DNA of 41,749 bases from assembly GCA_044870185.1 (NCBI GenBank), contig JBIOYL010000033.1, positions 1 through 41,749 on the forward strand. The letters run 5' to 3'. Both the position numbers and the translations under genes were made by a program. Below are positions 32,739 through 40,873 of the stretch, piece by piece. Position 1 is the first letter of the stretch; each line of letters opens with the position of its first letter. The notes beneath the pieces were generated by a model. It worked only from the letters and a program-made list of their open reading frames with translations, did no database searches and was not told the DNA's origin. Source of the DNA: JBIOYL01 sp044870185 (GTDB lineage: Bacteria; Actinomycetota; CALGFH01).

Positions 32739-33556
32739 GCGCGCCGGCGAGGCCGCTGGAGGCAGGCGAGCGGGTCCTGCTGGAGGACCCCAAGGGTCGC
32801 CGCTGGGTCGTGACGCTCCAGGCCGGCGGGACCTTCCACACCCACCGGGGGAGCCTGGCCCACGACCGGCTCATCGGGGCGGCCGAGGGCACCATCGTCC
32901 AGACCGACCTCGGCCAGCGGCTGCTCGTGCTGCGCCCGACGCTGGCCGACTGGGTGGTCAAGATGCCCCGGGGCGCCCAGGTCATCTACCCGGGCGTGCT
33001 CGCGCTGATGGTGATGACGGCCGACGTGCAGCCCGGCCACACCGTGCTCGAGGCAGGCGCCGGGTCGGGTGCGCTGTCGATGACCCTGCTGCAGGCCATC
33101 GGCCCGGCCGGGCGGCTGCACTCGTTCGAGCTGCGGGCCGACTTCGCCGACCAGGCCCGGCGCAACGTCGAGGCATGGTTCGGCAAGCTCCCCGAGACCT
33201 GGGAGCTGCACGTCGGCGACGTGGTGGCGGGCATGGCCGCGGTCGGCCCGGTCGACCGCGTCCTGCTCGACCTGCTGGAGCCGTGGCGGGTCGTCCCCCA
33301 CGCCGGCGGCGTGCTCGCCCCGGGCGGCACCCTCGCCGCCTTCGTGGCCACCGTCCCGCAGGTCATGCGGCTGGTCGAGGCGCTCGACGGGTCGGGCCGG
33401 TTTGGGCTGGTCGAGACCTCCGAGGCGCTCCTGCGACCCTGGCACGTCGACGGGCTGGCCGTCCGCCCCGAGCACCGCATGATCGGCCACACCGGCTTCG
33501 TCGTCTCGGCCCGCCGCCTGGAGGCCGCCTGGCCGGCCCGCCGCCCGGTACGCTGA
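32735..33556 (+). CDS. trmI: tRNA (adenine-58-N1)-methyltransferase
   Basis: 273 residues, class I SAM methyltransferase of the TrmI family. It makes m1A58 in the T-loop. An N-terminal beta domain (ERVLLEDPKGRRWVVTLQAG, FHTHRGSLAHDRLIG) precedes the conserved PRGAQVIYPGVLALMVM segment, the SAM loop VLEAGAGSGALSM (~104-116), and LLDLLEPWRV matching the adenosine-binding strand. m1A58 and 2-thiouridine 54 stack in the same T-loop and are linked in thermophiles, which suits the ttuA neighbour. Actinomycete trmI genes are commonly just upstream of the proteasomal ATPase. The GTG at 32735 is coupled to ttuA. Confidence 0.93.
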   Translation: MSAPARPLEAGERVLLEDPKGRRWVVTLQAGGTFHTHRGSLAHDRLIGAAEGTIVQTDLGQRLLVLRPTLADWVVKMPRGAQVIYPGVLALMVMTADVQPGHTVLEAGAGSGALSMTLLQAIGPAGRLHSFELRADFADQARRNVEAWFGKLPETWELHVGDVVAGMAAVGPVDRVLLDLLEPWRVVPHAGGVLAPGGTLAAFVATVPQVMRLVEALDGSGRFGLVETSEALLRPWHVDGLAVRPEHRMIGHTGFVVSARRLEAAWPARRPVR

Positions 33557-33567
33557 GCGCAGGTTTG

Positions 33568-33597
33568 CCGGCCCGCCTGGTGGTACCCACGGGCCGG
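33568..33597 (+). terminator. GC-rich hairpin after trmI
   Basis: Perfect 8-bp arms CCGGCCCG (33568-33575) and CGGGCCGG (33590-33597) begin 12 nt after the trmI stop. No T-run follows, as is usual in high-GC actinobacteria. It may end the upstream transcript or merely slow it. Confidence 0.45.
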
Positions 33598-33661
33598 TCC
33601 GGCATCTGGACCTGGCGCACACGACGCGCCCGAGCGTGGCGCCGAACAGGCCGTGGGTCCC

Positions 33662-33681
33662 TAGACAGGTCTACCTATACT
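33662..33681 (+). promoter_or_regulatory. Putative proteasome-operon promoter with overlapping inverted repeat
   Basis: TATACT (33676-33681) is a strong -10 match and is unusually AT-rich for this window. Directly upstream lies TAGAC-AG-GTCTA (33662-33673), a 5-bp inverted repeat between the -10 and the expected -35. It could be an operator. The ATPase GTG is 65 nt downstream. Confidence 0.5.
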
Positions 33682-33746
33682 GGAGCACCGGGACTCAGAC
33701 CCCCAGGTGCCCGCCTCCGTCCACTGCCGAAGGGGGGGAACCGCAC

Positions 33747-35516
33747 GTGAAGGACGCCGACCGGCCGAGACCGCCGCGCACCCGACGTGACCCCGAGCCC
33801 GAGCTCGAGGTCCGCGAACTCCAGCGTCAGATCCAATTCCTCGAGGAGGAGACGGCCTTGCTGCGCCGCCGGCTCCAGGACTCACCCCGCCAGGTCCGGG
33901 TGCTCGAAGAGCGACTGCTCGAGATGAAGGGCCAGCTGGCCCAGGCACTGGCACAGAACGAGCGGCTGGCCGCCACCCTGCGCGAGGCCCGCGACCAGAT
34001 CGTCGCGCTCAAGGAGGAGGTCGAGAAGCTGACCGCGCCGCCGTCGGGCTTCGGGGTGTTCCTGGGCGTCAACGACGACGGCACCATCAACATCTCGACC
34101 GGCGGCCGCAAACTGCGCGTCAACGTCCATCCAGACATCGACCCCAAGTCCCTGCAGCTCGGCCAGGAGCTGATGCTCAACGAGGCGCTCAACGTCGTCG
34201 AGGCGTGCGCCTACGAGATCCAGGGCGAGGTGGTCAGCCTCAAGGAGATGCTCGGCCCGGACCGGGCGCTGGTCATCGGCAACGCCGACGAGGAGCGCGT
34301 GGTCCAGATCGGCGAGCCGCTGCGCAACCGCACCCTGCGGGCGGGCGACTCGCTGCTGCTGGACGCCCGCTCGGGGTTCGTGCTCGAGCACCTGCCCAAG
34401 CCGGAGGTGGAGGAGCTCATCCTCGAGGAGGTGCCCGACATCTCCTACCGGGACATCGGCGGCCTGGCCACGCAGATCGACCAGATCCGCGACGCCGTCG
34501 AGCTGCCCTTCCTGCACGCCGACCTGTTCGCCGAGCATCAGCTCAAGCCGCCCAAGGGCATCCTGCTGTACGGCCCGCCCGGCTGCGGCAAGACGCTGAT
34601 CGCCAAGGCGGTGGCCAACTCGCTGGCCAAGAAGGTGGCTGAGCGGGAAGGCGAGCCCCACGGGCGCAGCTACTTCCTCAACATCAAGGGCCCGGAGCTG
34701 CTCAACAAGTACGTGGGGGAGACCGAGCGCCAGATCCGGCTCATCTTCCAGCGGGCCAAGGAGAAGTCCAGCGAGGGCTTCCCGGTGATCGTGTTCTTCG
34801 ACGAGATGGACTCGATCTTCCGCACCCGCGGCTCGGGGGTGTCCTCCGACGTCGAGAACACGATCGTGCCGCAGCTGCTCAGCGAGATCGACGGCGTCGA
34901 GCAGCTCAAGAACGTCATCGTGATCGGCGCCTCCAACCGCGAGGACATGATCGACCCGGCCATCCTGCGCCCCGGGCGCCTGGACGTGAAGATCAAGATC
35001 GAGCGGCCCGACGCCGACGCGGCCCGCGACATCTTCTCGAAGTACGTGGTGGCCTCCCTGCCGCTCGACGACGAGCTGGTGGCCTCGGCGGGCAGCGACC
35101 GGGAGCTGGCGCTGGCGGCCATGATCGACCAGACGGTCAAGCGCATGTACTCCGACGCGGAGGAGAACCGCTTCCTGGAGGTCACCTACGCCAACGGCGA
35201 CAAGGAGGTCCTGTACTTCAAGGACTTCAACTCGGGCGCGATGATCGAGAACATCGTGTCGCGCGCCAAGAAGATGGCGATCAAGCGCTTCCTGGAGACG
35301 GGACGCAAGGGCATCCGGCCGGCCGACCTGTTCTCGGCGGTGACCGACGAGTTCAAGGAGAACGAGGACCTGCCCAACACCACCAACCCGGACGACTGGG
35401 CTCGCATCTCGGGCAAGAAGGGCGAGCGCATCGTCTACGTCCGCACCCTGATCGGCGGCACCGCCAAGGACCTGGGCCGGGCGATCGAACAGGTCAACAC
35501 CGGCCAGTACCTGTAG
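33747..35516 (+). CDS. arc: Proteasome-associated AAA ATPase (ARC/Mpa)
   Basis: 589 residues, full length. It unfolds pupylated proteins and feeds them to the 20S proteasome. A coiled coil at ~20-96 captures Pup, followed by OB-fold domains (~100-230) and an AAA module with Walker A YGPPGCGKT (276-283) and Walker B VIVFFDEMDSIF (Asp352, Glu353). The arginine-finger region follows (IDPAILRPGRLDVK). The C-terminus is GQYL, keeping the penultimate Tyr that docks in the proteasome alpha ring. GTG 33747 follows AGGGGGGG at 8 nt. dop starts 91 nt downstream. Confidence 0.97.
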   Translation: MKDADRPRPPRTRRDPEPELEVRELQRQIQFLEEETALLRRRLQDSPRQVRVLEERLLEMKGQLAQALAQNERLAATLREARDQIVALKEEVEKLTAPPSGFGVFLGVNDDGTINISTGGRKLRVNVHPDIDPKSLQLGQELMLNEALNVVEACAYEIQGEVVSLKEMLGPDRALVIGNADEERVVQIGEPLRNRTLRAGDSLLLDARSGFVLEHLPKPEVEELILEEVPDISYRDIGGLATQIDQIRDAVELPFLHADLFAEHQLKPPKGILLYGPPGCGKTLIAKAVANSLAKKVAEREGEPHGRSYFLNIKGPELLNKYVGETERQIRLIFQRAKEKSSEGFPVIVFFDEMDSIFRTRGSGVSSDVENTIVPQLLSEIDGVEQLKNVIVIGASNREDMIDPAILRPGRLDVKIKIERPDADAARDIFSKYVVASLPLDDELVASAGSDRELALAAMIDQTVKRMYSDAEENRFLEVTYANGDKEVLYFKDFNSGAMIENIVSRAKKMAIKRFLETGRKGIRPADLFSAVTDEFKENEDLPNTTNPDDWARISGKKGERIVYVRTLIGGTAKDLGRAIEQVNTGQYL

Positions 35517-35607
35517 GCTCTGCGTGGGCCAGCGCGGGGCGGCCCGGGCCGCCCCGCGGCCGTCTGACCGGCCGGCTGGCGTCGAGCGGCGAACGGGAGG
35601 CGACGGG

Positions 35608-37092
35608 ATGGCCATCACCAAGGTCATGGGCATCGAGACCGAGTACGGCATCACCGTGCCGGGCTCGCCCGATGCCAACCCTGTGCTGGCCTCGAGCCTG
35701 CTCGTGAACGCGTTCTCGGGGCGTGGCCGCAAGGTGCGCTGGGACTACGAGGAGGAGTCGCCCCTGCGGGACGCCCGCGGCTTCGAGGCGGCCCGTGAGC
35801 CCGAGGCGCCGGCCGACGACGACCTGGGGCTGGCCAACGTCATCCTGACCAACGGGGCCCGCTACTACGTCGACCACGCCCACCCGGAGTACTCCTCCCC
35901 CGAGTGCCTGGACCCCCGCACGCTGGTCACCTACGACAAGGCCGGCGAGCGCATCCTGGCCGAGTCGGCCAGGCGCGCGGCCGAGATCGCCCCGGGCGGC
36001 CGCCGCATCCAGGTCTACAAGAACAACACCGACGGCAAGGGCACCTCCTACGGCACCCACGAGAACCTCCTGGTCGACCGGGCCACGCCATTCGCGCGGA
36101 TCGTCCGCGACCTGACCCCGTTCCTGGTGACACGCCAGATCTTCGCCGGCGCCGGCAGCCTGGTGCGCGACCCGCAGCAAGGCACCGTCGCCTACCAGAT
36201 CGCCCAGCGCTCGCAGTTCTTCGAGGTCGAGGTGGGCCTGGAGACCACGCTCAAGCGGCCGATCATCAACACCCGCGACGAGCCCCACGCCGACCCGGAG
36301 CGCTACCGCCGGCTCCACGTGATCATCGGCGACGCCAGCATGAACGAGGTGGCCACCTTCCTGAAGACCGGGGCGCTGGCGATCGTGGTGAGCATGATCG
36401 AGGACATGGCGGTGCCCGGCGAGGAGTGGGGGCTGGCCAACCCCGTCCAGGCGCTGCGCGCGATCGCCAAGGACCCGGCGCTGCGCACCACCGTCGAGCG
36501 CAAGGACGGCCGCAAGGTGACCGCCTGCGAGATCCAGTGGACCTACCTGGAGGCAGCCAAGAAGTACCTGAAGGACCGCGAAGCCCCGGCCTGGCAGTAC
36601 GAGGTGCTCGAGCGCTGGGAGGAGGTGCTCTCCCTGCTCGAGGACGATCCCATGAAGGCCACCCGGACGGTCGACTGGGTCACCAAGTACGCGCTCATGC
36701 AGCAGATGGCCGAGCGTGACGGCGTCGGCCTGGACGACCCCAAGCTCGCCCTGATCGACCTGCAGTACCACGACGTCCGCCCCGACCGCGGGCTGTACTA
36801 CCGGCTGGCCGCCGCCGGCCGGGTCGAGCGGCTGATCGCCGAGTCCGACATCCAGCGGGCGACGACCGAGCCGCCCGCCGACACCCGCGCGTTCTTCCGG
36901 GGACGCTGCCTGGCCCGCTACGCGTCGCAGATCGCCGCGGCCGGCTGGGACGCCATCATCTTCGACATCGGGCGCGAGACGCTGCAGCGGGTGCCGATGC
37001 TGGAGCCGACCCGGGGGACGGCCGCGCACACCGCCCAGATCCTGGAGGCAAGCCCGACCGCCGAGGACCTGATCCGCAACCTGCAGGGCTAG
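35608..37092 (+). CDS. dop: Pup deamidase/depupylase Dop
   Basis: 494 residues, glutamine-synthetase-like fold. It converts Pup's terminal Gln to Glu and removes Pup from targets. The opening KVMGIETEYGI carries the metal-binding Glu. The insertion ARGFEAAREPEAPADDD (~55-75) is the Dop loop that separates Dop from PafA. KNNTDGKGTSYGTHEN, RPIINTRDEPHA and HVIIGDASMNE are further shared motifs. It is required here because Pup ends in Gln. The ATG at 35608 has GGAGG 7 nt upstream. The gap to pup (112 nt) may hold a pup promoter. Confidence 0.95.
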   Translation: MAITKVMGIETEYGITVPGSPDANPVLASSLLVNAFSGRGRKVRWDYEEESPLRDARGFEAAREPEAPADDDLGLANVILTNGARYYVDHAHPEYSSPECLDPRTLVTYDKAGERILAESARRAAEIAPGGRRIQVYKNNTDGKGTSYGTHENLLVDRATPFARIVRDLTPFLVTRQIFAGAGSLVRDPQQGTVAYQIAQRSQFFEVEVGLETTLKRPIINTRDEPHADPERYRRLHVIIGDASMNEVATFLKTGALAIVVSMIEDMAVPGEEWGLANPVQALRAIAKDPALRTTVERKDGRKVTACEIQWTYLEAAKKYLKDREAPAWQYEVLERWEEVLSLLEDDPMKATRTVDWVTKYALMQQMAERDGVGLDDPKLALIDLQYHDVRPDRGLYYRLAAAGRVERLIAESDIQRATTEPPADTRAFFRGRCLARYASQIAAAGWDAIIFDIGRETLQRVPMLEPTRGTAAHTAQILEASPTAEDLIRNLQG

Positions 37093-37204
37093 CCGGGCAC
37101 GCCGGGCCGGGTGGTGGCCGCCGTCCACACGTTTGCCGACGAAGTCCGCTACCGTCGGGTCGGCATGAGACAGTTGCCACGAGCGACCGAGGGTTGGAGG
37201 GAGC

Positions 37205-37417
37205 ATGGCGAAGGACAGCGGCGGCGCCGAGCAGAAGCGCCGCACGACCGGCAGGCAGGACGCCGAGGCGGCCGAGGTCGAGGCGTCGGCCGAGATCACC
37301 GAGAAGGGTGAGGAGCTCAAGGGCGAGCTGGACGCGCTCCTGGACGAGATCGACGATGTCCTCGAGGAAAACGCGGAGGAATTCGTGAAGCAATATATCC
37401 AGAAGGGAGGCCAGTGA
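37205..37417 (+). CDS. pup: Prokaryotic ubiquitin-like protein Pup
   Basis: 70 residues. Intrinsically disordered and acidic, with the ARC-binding helix (ELDALLDEIDDVLEENAEEF) and the C-terminal FVKQYIQKGGQ. The final Gln is deamidated by Dop before PafA joins it to lysines. The ATG at 37205 has GGAGGGAGC upstream. The last ~17 codons use gaa, caa, tat and gga, unlike the rest of the gene, and continue into the low-GC endonuclease gene, suggesting the tail was replaced during insertion. The protein end itself is intact. Confidence 0.97.
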   Translation: MAKDSGGAEQKRRTTGRQDAEAAEVEASAEITEKGEELKGELDALLDEIDDVLEENAEEFVKQYIQKGGQ

Positions 37418-37418
37418 A

Positions 37419-37766
37419 ATTACGGAAACCGAGCTAGCCTGGGTGGCCGGATTATTAGAAGGAGAGGGCTGCTTCTTCTCTATCACCTATAAGACCGAGA
37501 ACTATGGGCCGTACACGTATGCTCGGGTGACGGTCTGCATGACTGACCGAGACATTTTGGAGCGGCTACAGCAGGTCACGGGCATCGGCCGGCTGGAGAA
37601 GAGCCGCGCCCGGGCCAATCCCAAGCACAAGCCGATCTCACAGTGGATTGTCTGCAAGAACCAAGATGCGATCGACCTGATGAAGGCTGTCTACCCTTGG
37701 ATGGGGCAACGCCGCCGCGCCCGGATCGACGAGGTCCTGGCGCTCGTCGTGGGGGACGCGCGATGA
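37419..37766 (+). CDS. LAGLIDADG homing endonuclease, single motif
   Basis: 115 residues if translated from AUU at 37419. The signature ELAWVAGLLEGEGCFF is a LAGLIDADG helix, followed by the family pattern of YGPYTYARVTVCMTDRDILE, ISQWIVCKNQDAIDLMKAVYPWM and an Arg-rich end. Single-motif enzymes act as homodimers. The frame is open only from 37389. It lacks ATG, GTG, TTG or CTG before GTG 37443, which would cut the motif. AUU at 37419 lies 8 nt after GGGAGG and gives the expected N-terminus. GC is about 48% for 37381-37500, against over 70% around. Its stop overlaps the prcB ATG. Confidence 0.85.
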   Translation: MTETELAWVAGLLEGEGCFFSITYKTENYGPYTYARVTVCMTDRDILERLQQVTGIGRLEKSRARANPKHKPISQWIVCKNQDAIDLMKAVYPWMGQRRRARIDEVLALVVGDAR

Positions 37767-38560
37767 GGGGCCCGCTGGACGGTCCGCCGCTGTTCAGCCC
37801 GTCGTTCATCGACGCGCTGCGCGCCTACGCGCCCGAGCTGCTGCCCATGCCGACCCTGGCCGGCCCGGTGCCCGAGGTGCCCCACGGGACGACGGTGGCC
37901 GCCGTCTGCTACGCCGACGGCGTGATCGTGGGCGGCGACCGGCGGGCCACCGAGGGCCTGGCGATCGCCCAGCGCGACGTCGAGAAGGTCTTCCCGGCCG
38001 ACGAGTTCTCGGCGGTGGCGATCGCGGGCGTCGCCGGGCCGGCCATCGAGATGGTGCGGCTGTTCCAGACCGAGCTGGAGCACTACGAGAAGGTCGAGGG
38101 CTCCCCGCTGTCGCTGGAGGGCAAGGCGAACAAGCTCGGCCAGATGGTGCGCGGCAATCTCGGGCTGGCCATGCAGGGGCTGGTCGTCGTGCCGCTGTTC
38201 TGCGGCTACGACCTGCGCCGCCAGGTCGGGCGCATCTTCCGCTACGACGTGACCGGCGGCCGCTACGAGGATGCCGACTTCCACGCCACCGGCTCCGGGG
38301 GGCGGGATGCGCGCGGGACGCTGAAGAAGCGCTACCGCCACGGGCTCAAGCGTGCCGAGGCGGTCGAGGCGCTGGTCGAGGCACTGTACGACGCGGCCGA
38401 GGAGGATGCCGGCACGGGCGGCCCCGACCTGGTGCGGGGCATCTTCCCGCTGATGGCCACGGTCACCGCCCAAGGCTATGCCCGCCTCGGCGACGACGAG
38501 GTACGCACGGTCGCCGAGCAGCTCATCGCCGCGCGCGCCCGCGCCAACGGGCAGGGGTAG
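37763..38560 (+). CDS. prcB: 20S proteasome beta subunit
   Basis: 265 residues. The proteolytic subunit. A 42-residue propeptide ends HG, and the mature chain begins TTVAAVCYADGVIVGGDRRAT with Thr43 as the N-terminal nucleophile. Lys in VEKVF and the SGGRDARG-like segment match the active-site surroundings. The start ATG at 37763 overlaps the endonuclease stop (ATGA), so prcB translation now depends on, or at least follows, translation of that gene; GGGGGA lies 6 nt upstream. prcA starts 5 nt later. Confidence 0.96.
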   Translation: MRGPLDGPPLFSPSFIDALRAYAPELLPMPTLAGPVPEVPHGTTVAAVCYADGVIVGGDRRATEGLAIAQRDVEKVFPADEFSAVAIAGVAGPAIEMVRLFQTELEHYEKVEGSPLSLEGKANKLGQMVRGNLGLAMQGLVVVPLFCGYDLRRQVGRIFRYDVTGGRYEDADFHATGSGGRDARGTLKKRYRHGLKRAEAVEALVEALYDAAEEDAGTGGPDLVRGIFPLMATVTAQGYARLGDDEVRTVAEQLIAARARANGQG

Positions 38561-38565
38561 CCGCC

Positions 38566-39255
38566 ATGTCGGTGCCGTCGTTCTACGTCTCGCCCGAGCA
38601 GCTCACCAAGGATCGGGCCGACTACGCCCGCAAGGGCATCGCCCGTGGCCGCCCGCTGATCGTGCTCGAGTACGCCGGCGGCATCGCCTTCGTGGCCGAC
38701 AACCCGTCGACGCACCTGCACAAGCTGGCCGAGCTGTACGACCGCATCGCGTTCGCGGCCGTCGGCCGGTTCCCCGAGTTCGAGACGCTGCGGGTGGCCG
38801 GCGTGCGCCTGGCCGACATCCGCGGCTACTCCTACGGCCGCGAGGACGTCACCTCCCGCGCCATCGCCAACTTCTACTCGCAGACCCTCGGGCAGATCTT
38901 CATCCAGGAGTCCAAGCCCTACGAGGTGGAGCTGTGCGTGGCCGAGGTCGGCGCCGACGGCAGCCCCGACGCGCTGTACCACGTGCTCTACGACGGCACC
39001 GTGACCGACCGCAAGGGGTATCTGGCCATGGGCGGCCAGGCCGAGGAGCTGAACCCCAGCCTGCAGCGCGACTACACCGACGGGCTCGACCTGGACGCGG
39101 CCGTCCGGCTGGCGGTGAGGACGCTGCGCACGGCCGCGCCGAACGCCGAGAAGACCTCCCGGCTCGAGGTCGCCGTGCTGGAGCGCGACCGCCCACGGCG
39201 CGCCTTCCGGCGCCTGACCGACGCCGCCGTCGCCAAGGCGACGGCGGCAGGCTAG
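38566..39255 (+). CDS. prcA: 20S proteasome alpha subunit
   Basis: 229 residues. Structural subunit forming the gated outer rings that receive ARC's GQYL tail. The N-terminal SVPSFYVSPEQLTKDRADYARKGIARGR is the family gate and first helix; YGREDVTSRAIANFYSQTLG and the Gly-Gly-Gln segment MGGQAEELN follow. It lacks the beta-type N-terminal Thr. It begins 5 nt after prcB, so the two are co-translated in the usual order. Confidence 0.96.
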   Translation: MSVPSFYVSPEQLTKDRADYARKGIARGRPLIVLEYAGGIAFVADNPSTHLHKLAELYDRIAFAAVGRFPEFETLRVAGVRLADIRGYSYGREDVTSRAIANFYSQTLGQIFIQESKPYEVELCVAEVGADGSPDALYHVLYDGTVTDRKGYLAMGGQAEELNPSLQRDYTDGLDLDAAVRLAVRTLRTAAPNAEKTSRLEVAVLERDRPRRAFRRLTDAAVAKATAAG

Positions 39256-39259
39256 GCGC

Positions 39260-40822
39260 ATGACCGAGCCGCTGGACCGGTGGCTCCCAGCCGACCGGCC
39301 GACCCCGCCGGCGCCGCCCTGGGGCAGCCCGGTCGACCAGCCGGCCCGCCCCGGCCCGGCGCGCCCTGGCCCGGCGGGCTCCGAGCCGGGCCGGGACGGG
39401 CCCGGTCAGGGGCCACCGCTTGGCCAGGGGCCCGGCCCGCCGGGGTGGCAGCCGCCCGGGAGGCCGCCGCGGCGGTCGGGCCGGCTGCCGCTGCCGGCGG
39501 CGATCGGCATCCTGGTGCTCGTGCTCGCGCTCGCCGGTGGCGGTCTGGTGTGGGCGGTCGGGCCCCGGTCGTCCCGGCCGACCCCGACCACCGCCCACGT
39601 GGCCGCCCCGACGAGCGCGCCCACCACCGTCGTGCCGTCGGTGGCCGCCAACCCGCGGGCGCTCGCCGCGGGCGTGCGCGGCGTCGAGGACCGCCTCCAG
39701 CGCATCCGGGAGCTGCGGCTGCTGCGGCCGGTGCCCGTCAAGGTGGTGCCGCCCGACCAGCTCGCCCGGCAGCTCGTGCGCGACCTCGACCTCCAGGCCC
39801 AGGCGCCCAAGCTCGGCCGGCAGGCGCGGGCGCTGGAGGTGCTCGGGGAGCTGCCGCCCGGCACCGACCTGGCCAAGCTGATCCAGGACGTGAGCACCGA
39901 TAGCGTGGTCGGCTTCTACGTCCCGGGCAAGCCGCCGGCCAAGGGCCGGCTGTACGTCCGCTCCCAGGGCGGCCTGACGCCCTACACCGAGTTCGTCCTG
40001 TCCCACGAGCTGACCCATGCGCTGGCCGATCAGCACTACGACCTGACCAGGCAGGACCGGCTCGAGGCGCAGCCCGGCGCCGACGACGCCCTGGCCGCCT
40101 ACCAGGCGCTCGCCGAGGGCGACGCCACCTTCACCATGCGCCAGTACGCCGCCGAGGTGTTCACCGACGCCCAGCGGCAGGACGCCGCCCGCGAGTCGGC
40201 CCGCCAGTCGGCCCCGAAGCTCGCCGCGGCACCCGAGGTCGTCCAGCGGTCCATCGCCTTCCCGTACGACGACGGCCTGAGGTTCGTTGCGGCGCTGTAC
40301 CAGCGCGGCGGCTACGCGGCGGTCGACCGTGCCTACCGGGACCCGCCGACCTCCAGCGAGCAGATCCTGCACCCCGACAAGTACCTGGGCGCCCGGGACC
40401 AGCCCACCCCGGTCAGCGTCCCCGACCTGCGCCGCGCCCTCGGGACGGGCTGGCAGCCCGGCGCCGACGTCGGCGTGGGCGAGTTCGACCTGCGCGTGCT
40501 GCTCGCCGCCAGGCTGCCCGAGGCGGCCGCCGCCCTGGCGGCCGGCGGCTGGGACGGCGGCCGGCTGCGCTCGTTCCAGCGCGGACGGCAGACGGCGCTC
40601 GCGCTGCGCACGGTCTGGGACTCGCCGGCGCAGGCGGCGGCGTTCTGCCGGGCCATGCGCTCGTGGGCGACCGGCCGCTACGGCGCCCCGAGCGGCCCCA
40701 GCCGTTGGTCGGCCGGGACCCAGCGCGCCGAGCTGGTCTGCGGCGGGAGCCGGGTGAGCTGGCTGTCGGCGCCCGACGCCGGCGCGCTCGACCGGCTCGC
40801 CGGCGGCCTGCAGGGTCCGTGA
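39260..40822 (+). CDS. Membrane-anchored zinc metalloprotease-like protein
   Basis: 520 residues. A Pro/Gly-rich cytoplasmic N-terminus (1-75), one membrane helix (~79-100), a Thr/Pro linker and an extracytoplasmic domain. VLSHELTHALADQHYDL (HExxH at 249-253) is a zincin motif, and EGDATFTMRQY downstream may give the third ligand Glu. PTSSEQILHPDKY resembles a conserved segment in related uncharacterised actinobacterial proteins. It starts 4 nt after prcA and so joins the proteasome operon, although its active site faces outward. A link to envelope quality control is possible but unproven. Confidence 0.7.
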   Translation: MTEPLDRWLPADRPTPPAPPWGSPVDQPARPGPARPGPAGSEPGRDGPGQGPPLGQGPGPPGWQPPGRPPRRSGRLPLPAAIGILVLVLALAGGGLVWAVGPRSSRPTPTTAHVAAPTSAPTTVVPSVAANPRALAAGVRGVEDRLQRIRELRLLRPVPVKVVPPDQLARQLVRDLDLQAQAPKLGRQARALEVLGELPPGTDLAKLIQDVSTDSVVGFYVPGKPPAKGRLYVRSQGGLTPYTEFVLSHELTHALADQHYDLTRQDRLEAQPGADDALAAYQALAEGDATFTMRQYAAEVFTDAQRQDAARESARQSAPKLAAAPEVVQRSIAFPYDDGLRFVAALYQRGGYAAVDRAYRDPPTSSEQILHPDKYLGARDQPTPVSVPDLRRALGTGWQPGADVGVGEFDLRVLLAARLPEAAAALAAGGWDGGRLRSFQRGRQTALALRTVWDSPAQAAAFCRAMRSWATGRYGAPSGPSRWSAGTQRAELVCGGSRVSWLSAPDAGALDRLAGGLQGP

Positions 40823-40861
40823 CCTGCTGCCCGCCTCCGACCGTGGACGGCGGGGATGCTC

Positions 40862-40867
40862 TACGAT
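40862..40867 (+). promoter_or_regulatory. Leaderless-type -10 (TACGAT) before pafA
   Basis: TACGAT ends 6 nt before the pafA ATG at 40874, and no Shine-Dalgarno sequence is present. This fits a leaderless pafA transcript made separately from the proteasome subunits. Confidence 0.5.
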
Positions 40868-40873
40868 GACCGC

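Noticed and set aside
37356..37388. ATG at 37356 as the endonuclease start
   Set aside because: The same frame meets a TGA at 37386-37388, so it cannot reach the LAGLIDADG motif.
37414..37437. GTG at 37414 overlapping the pup stop as a start for the next gene
   Set aside because: It is in another frame and stops after seven codons at TAG 37435-37437.
37205..37766. Intein or group I intron interrupting pup or prcB
   Set aside because: Both pup and prcB are complete, no splice-block motifs are seen, and the endonuclease frame differs from pup. A free-standing endonuclease gene fits better.
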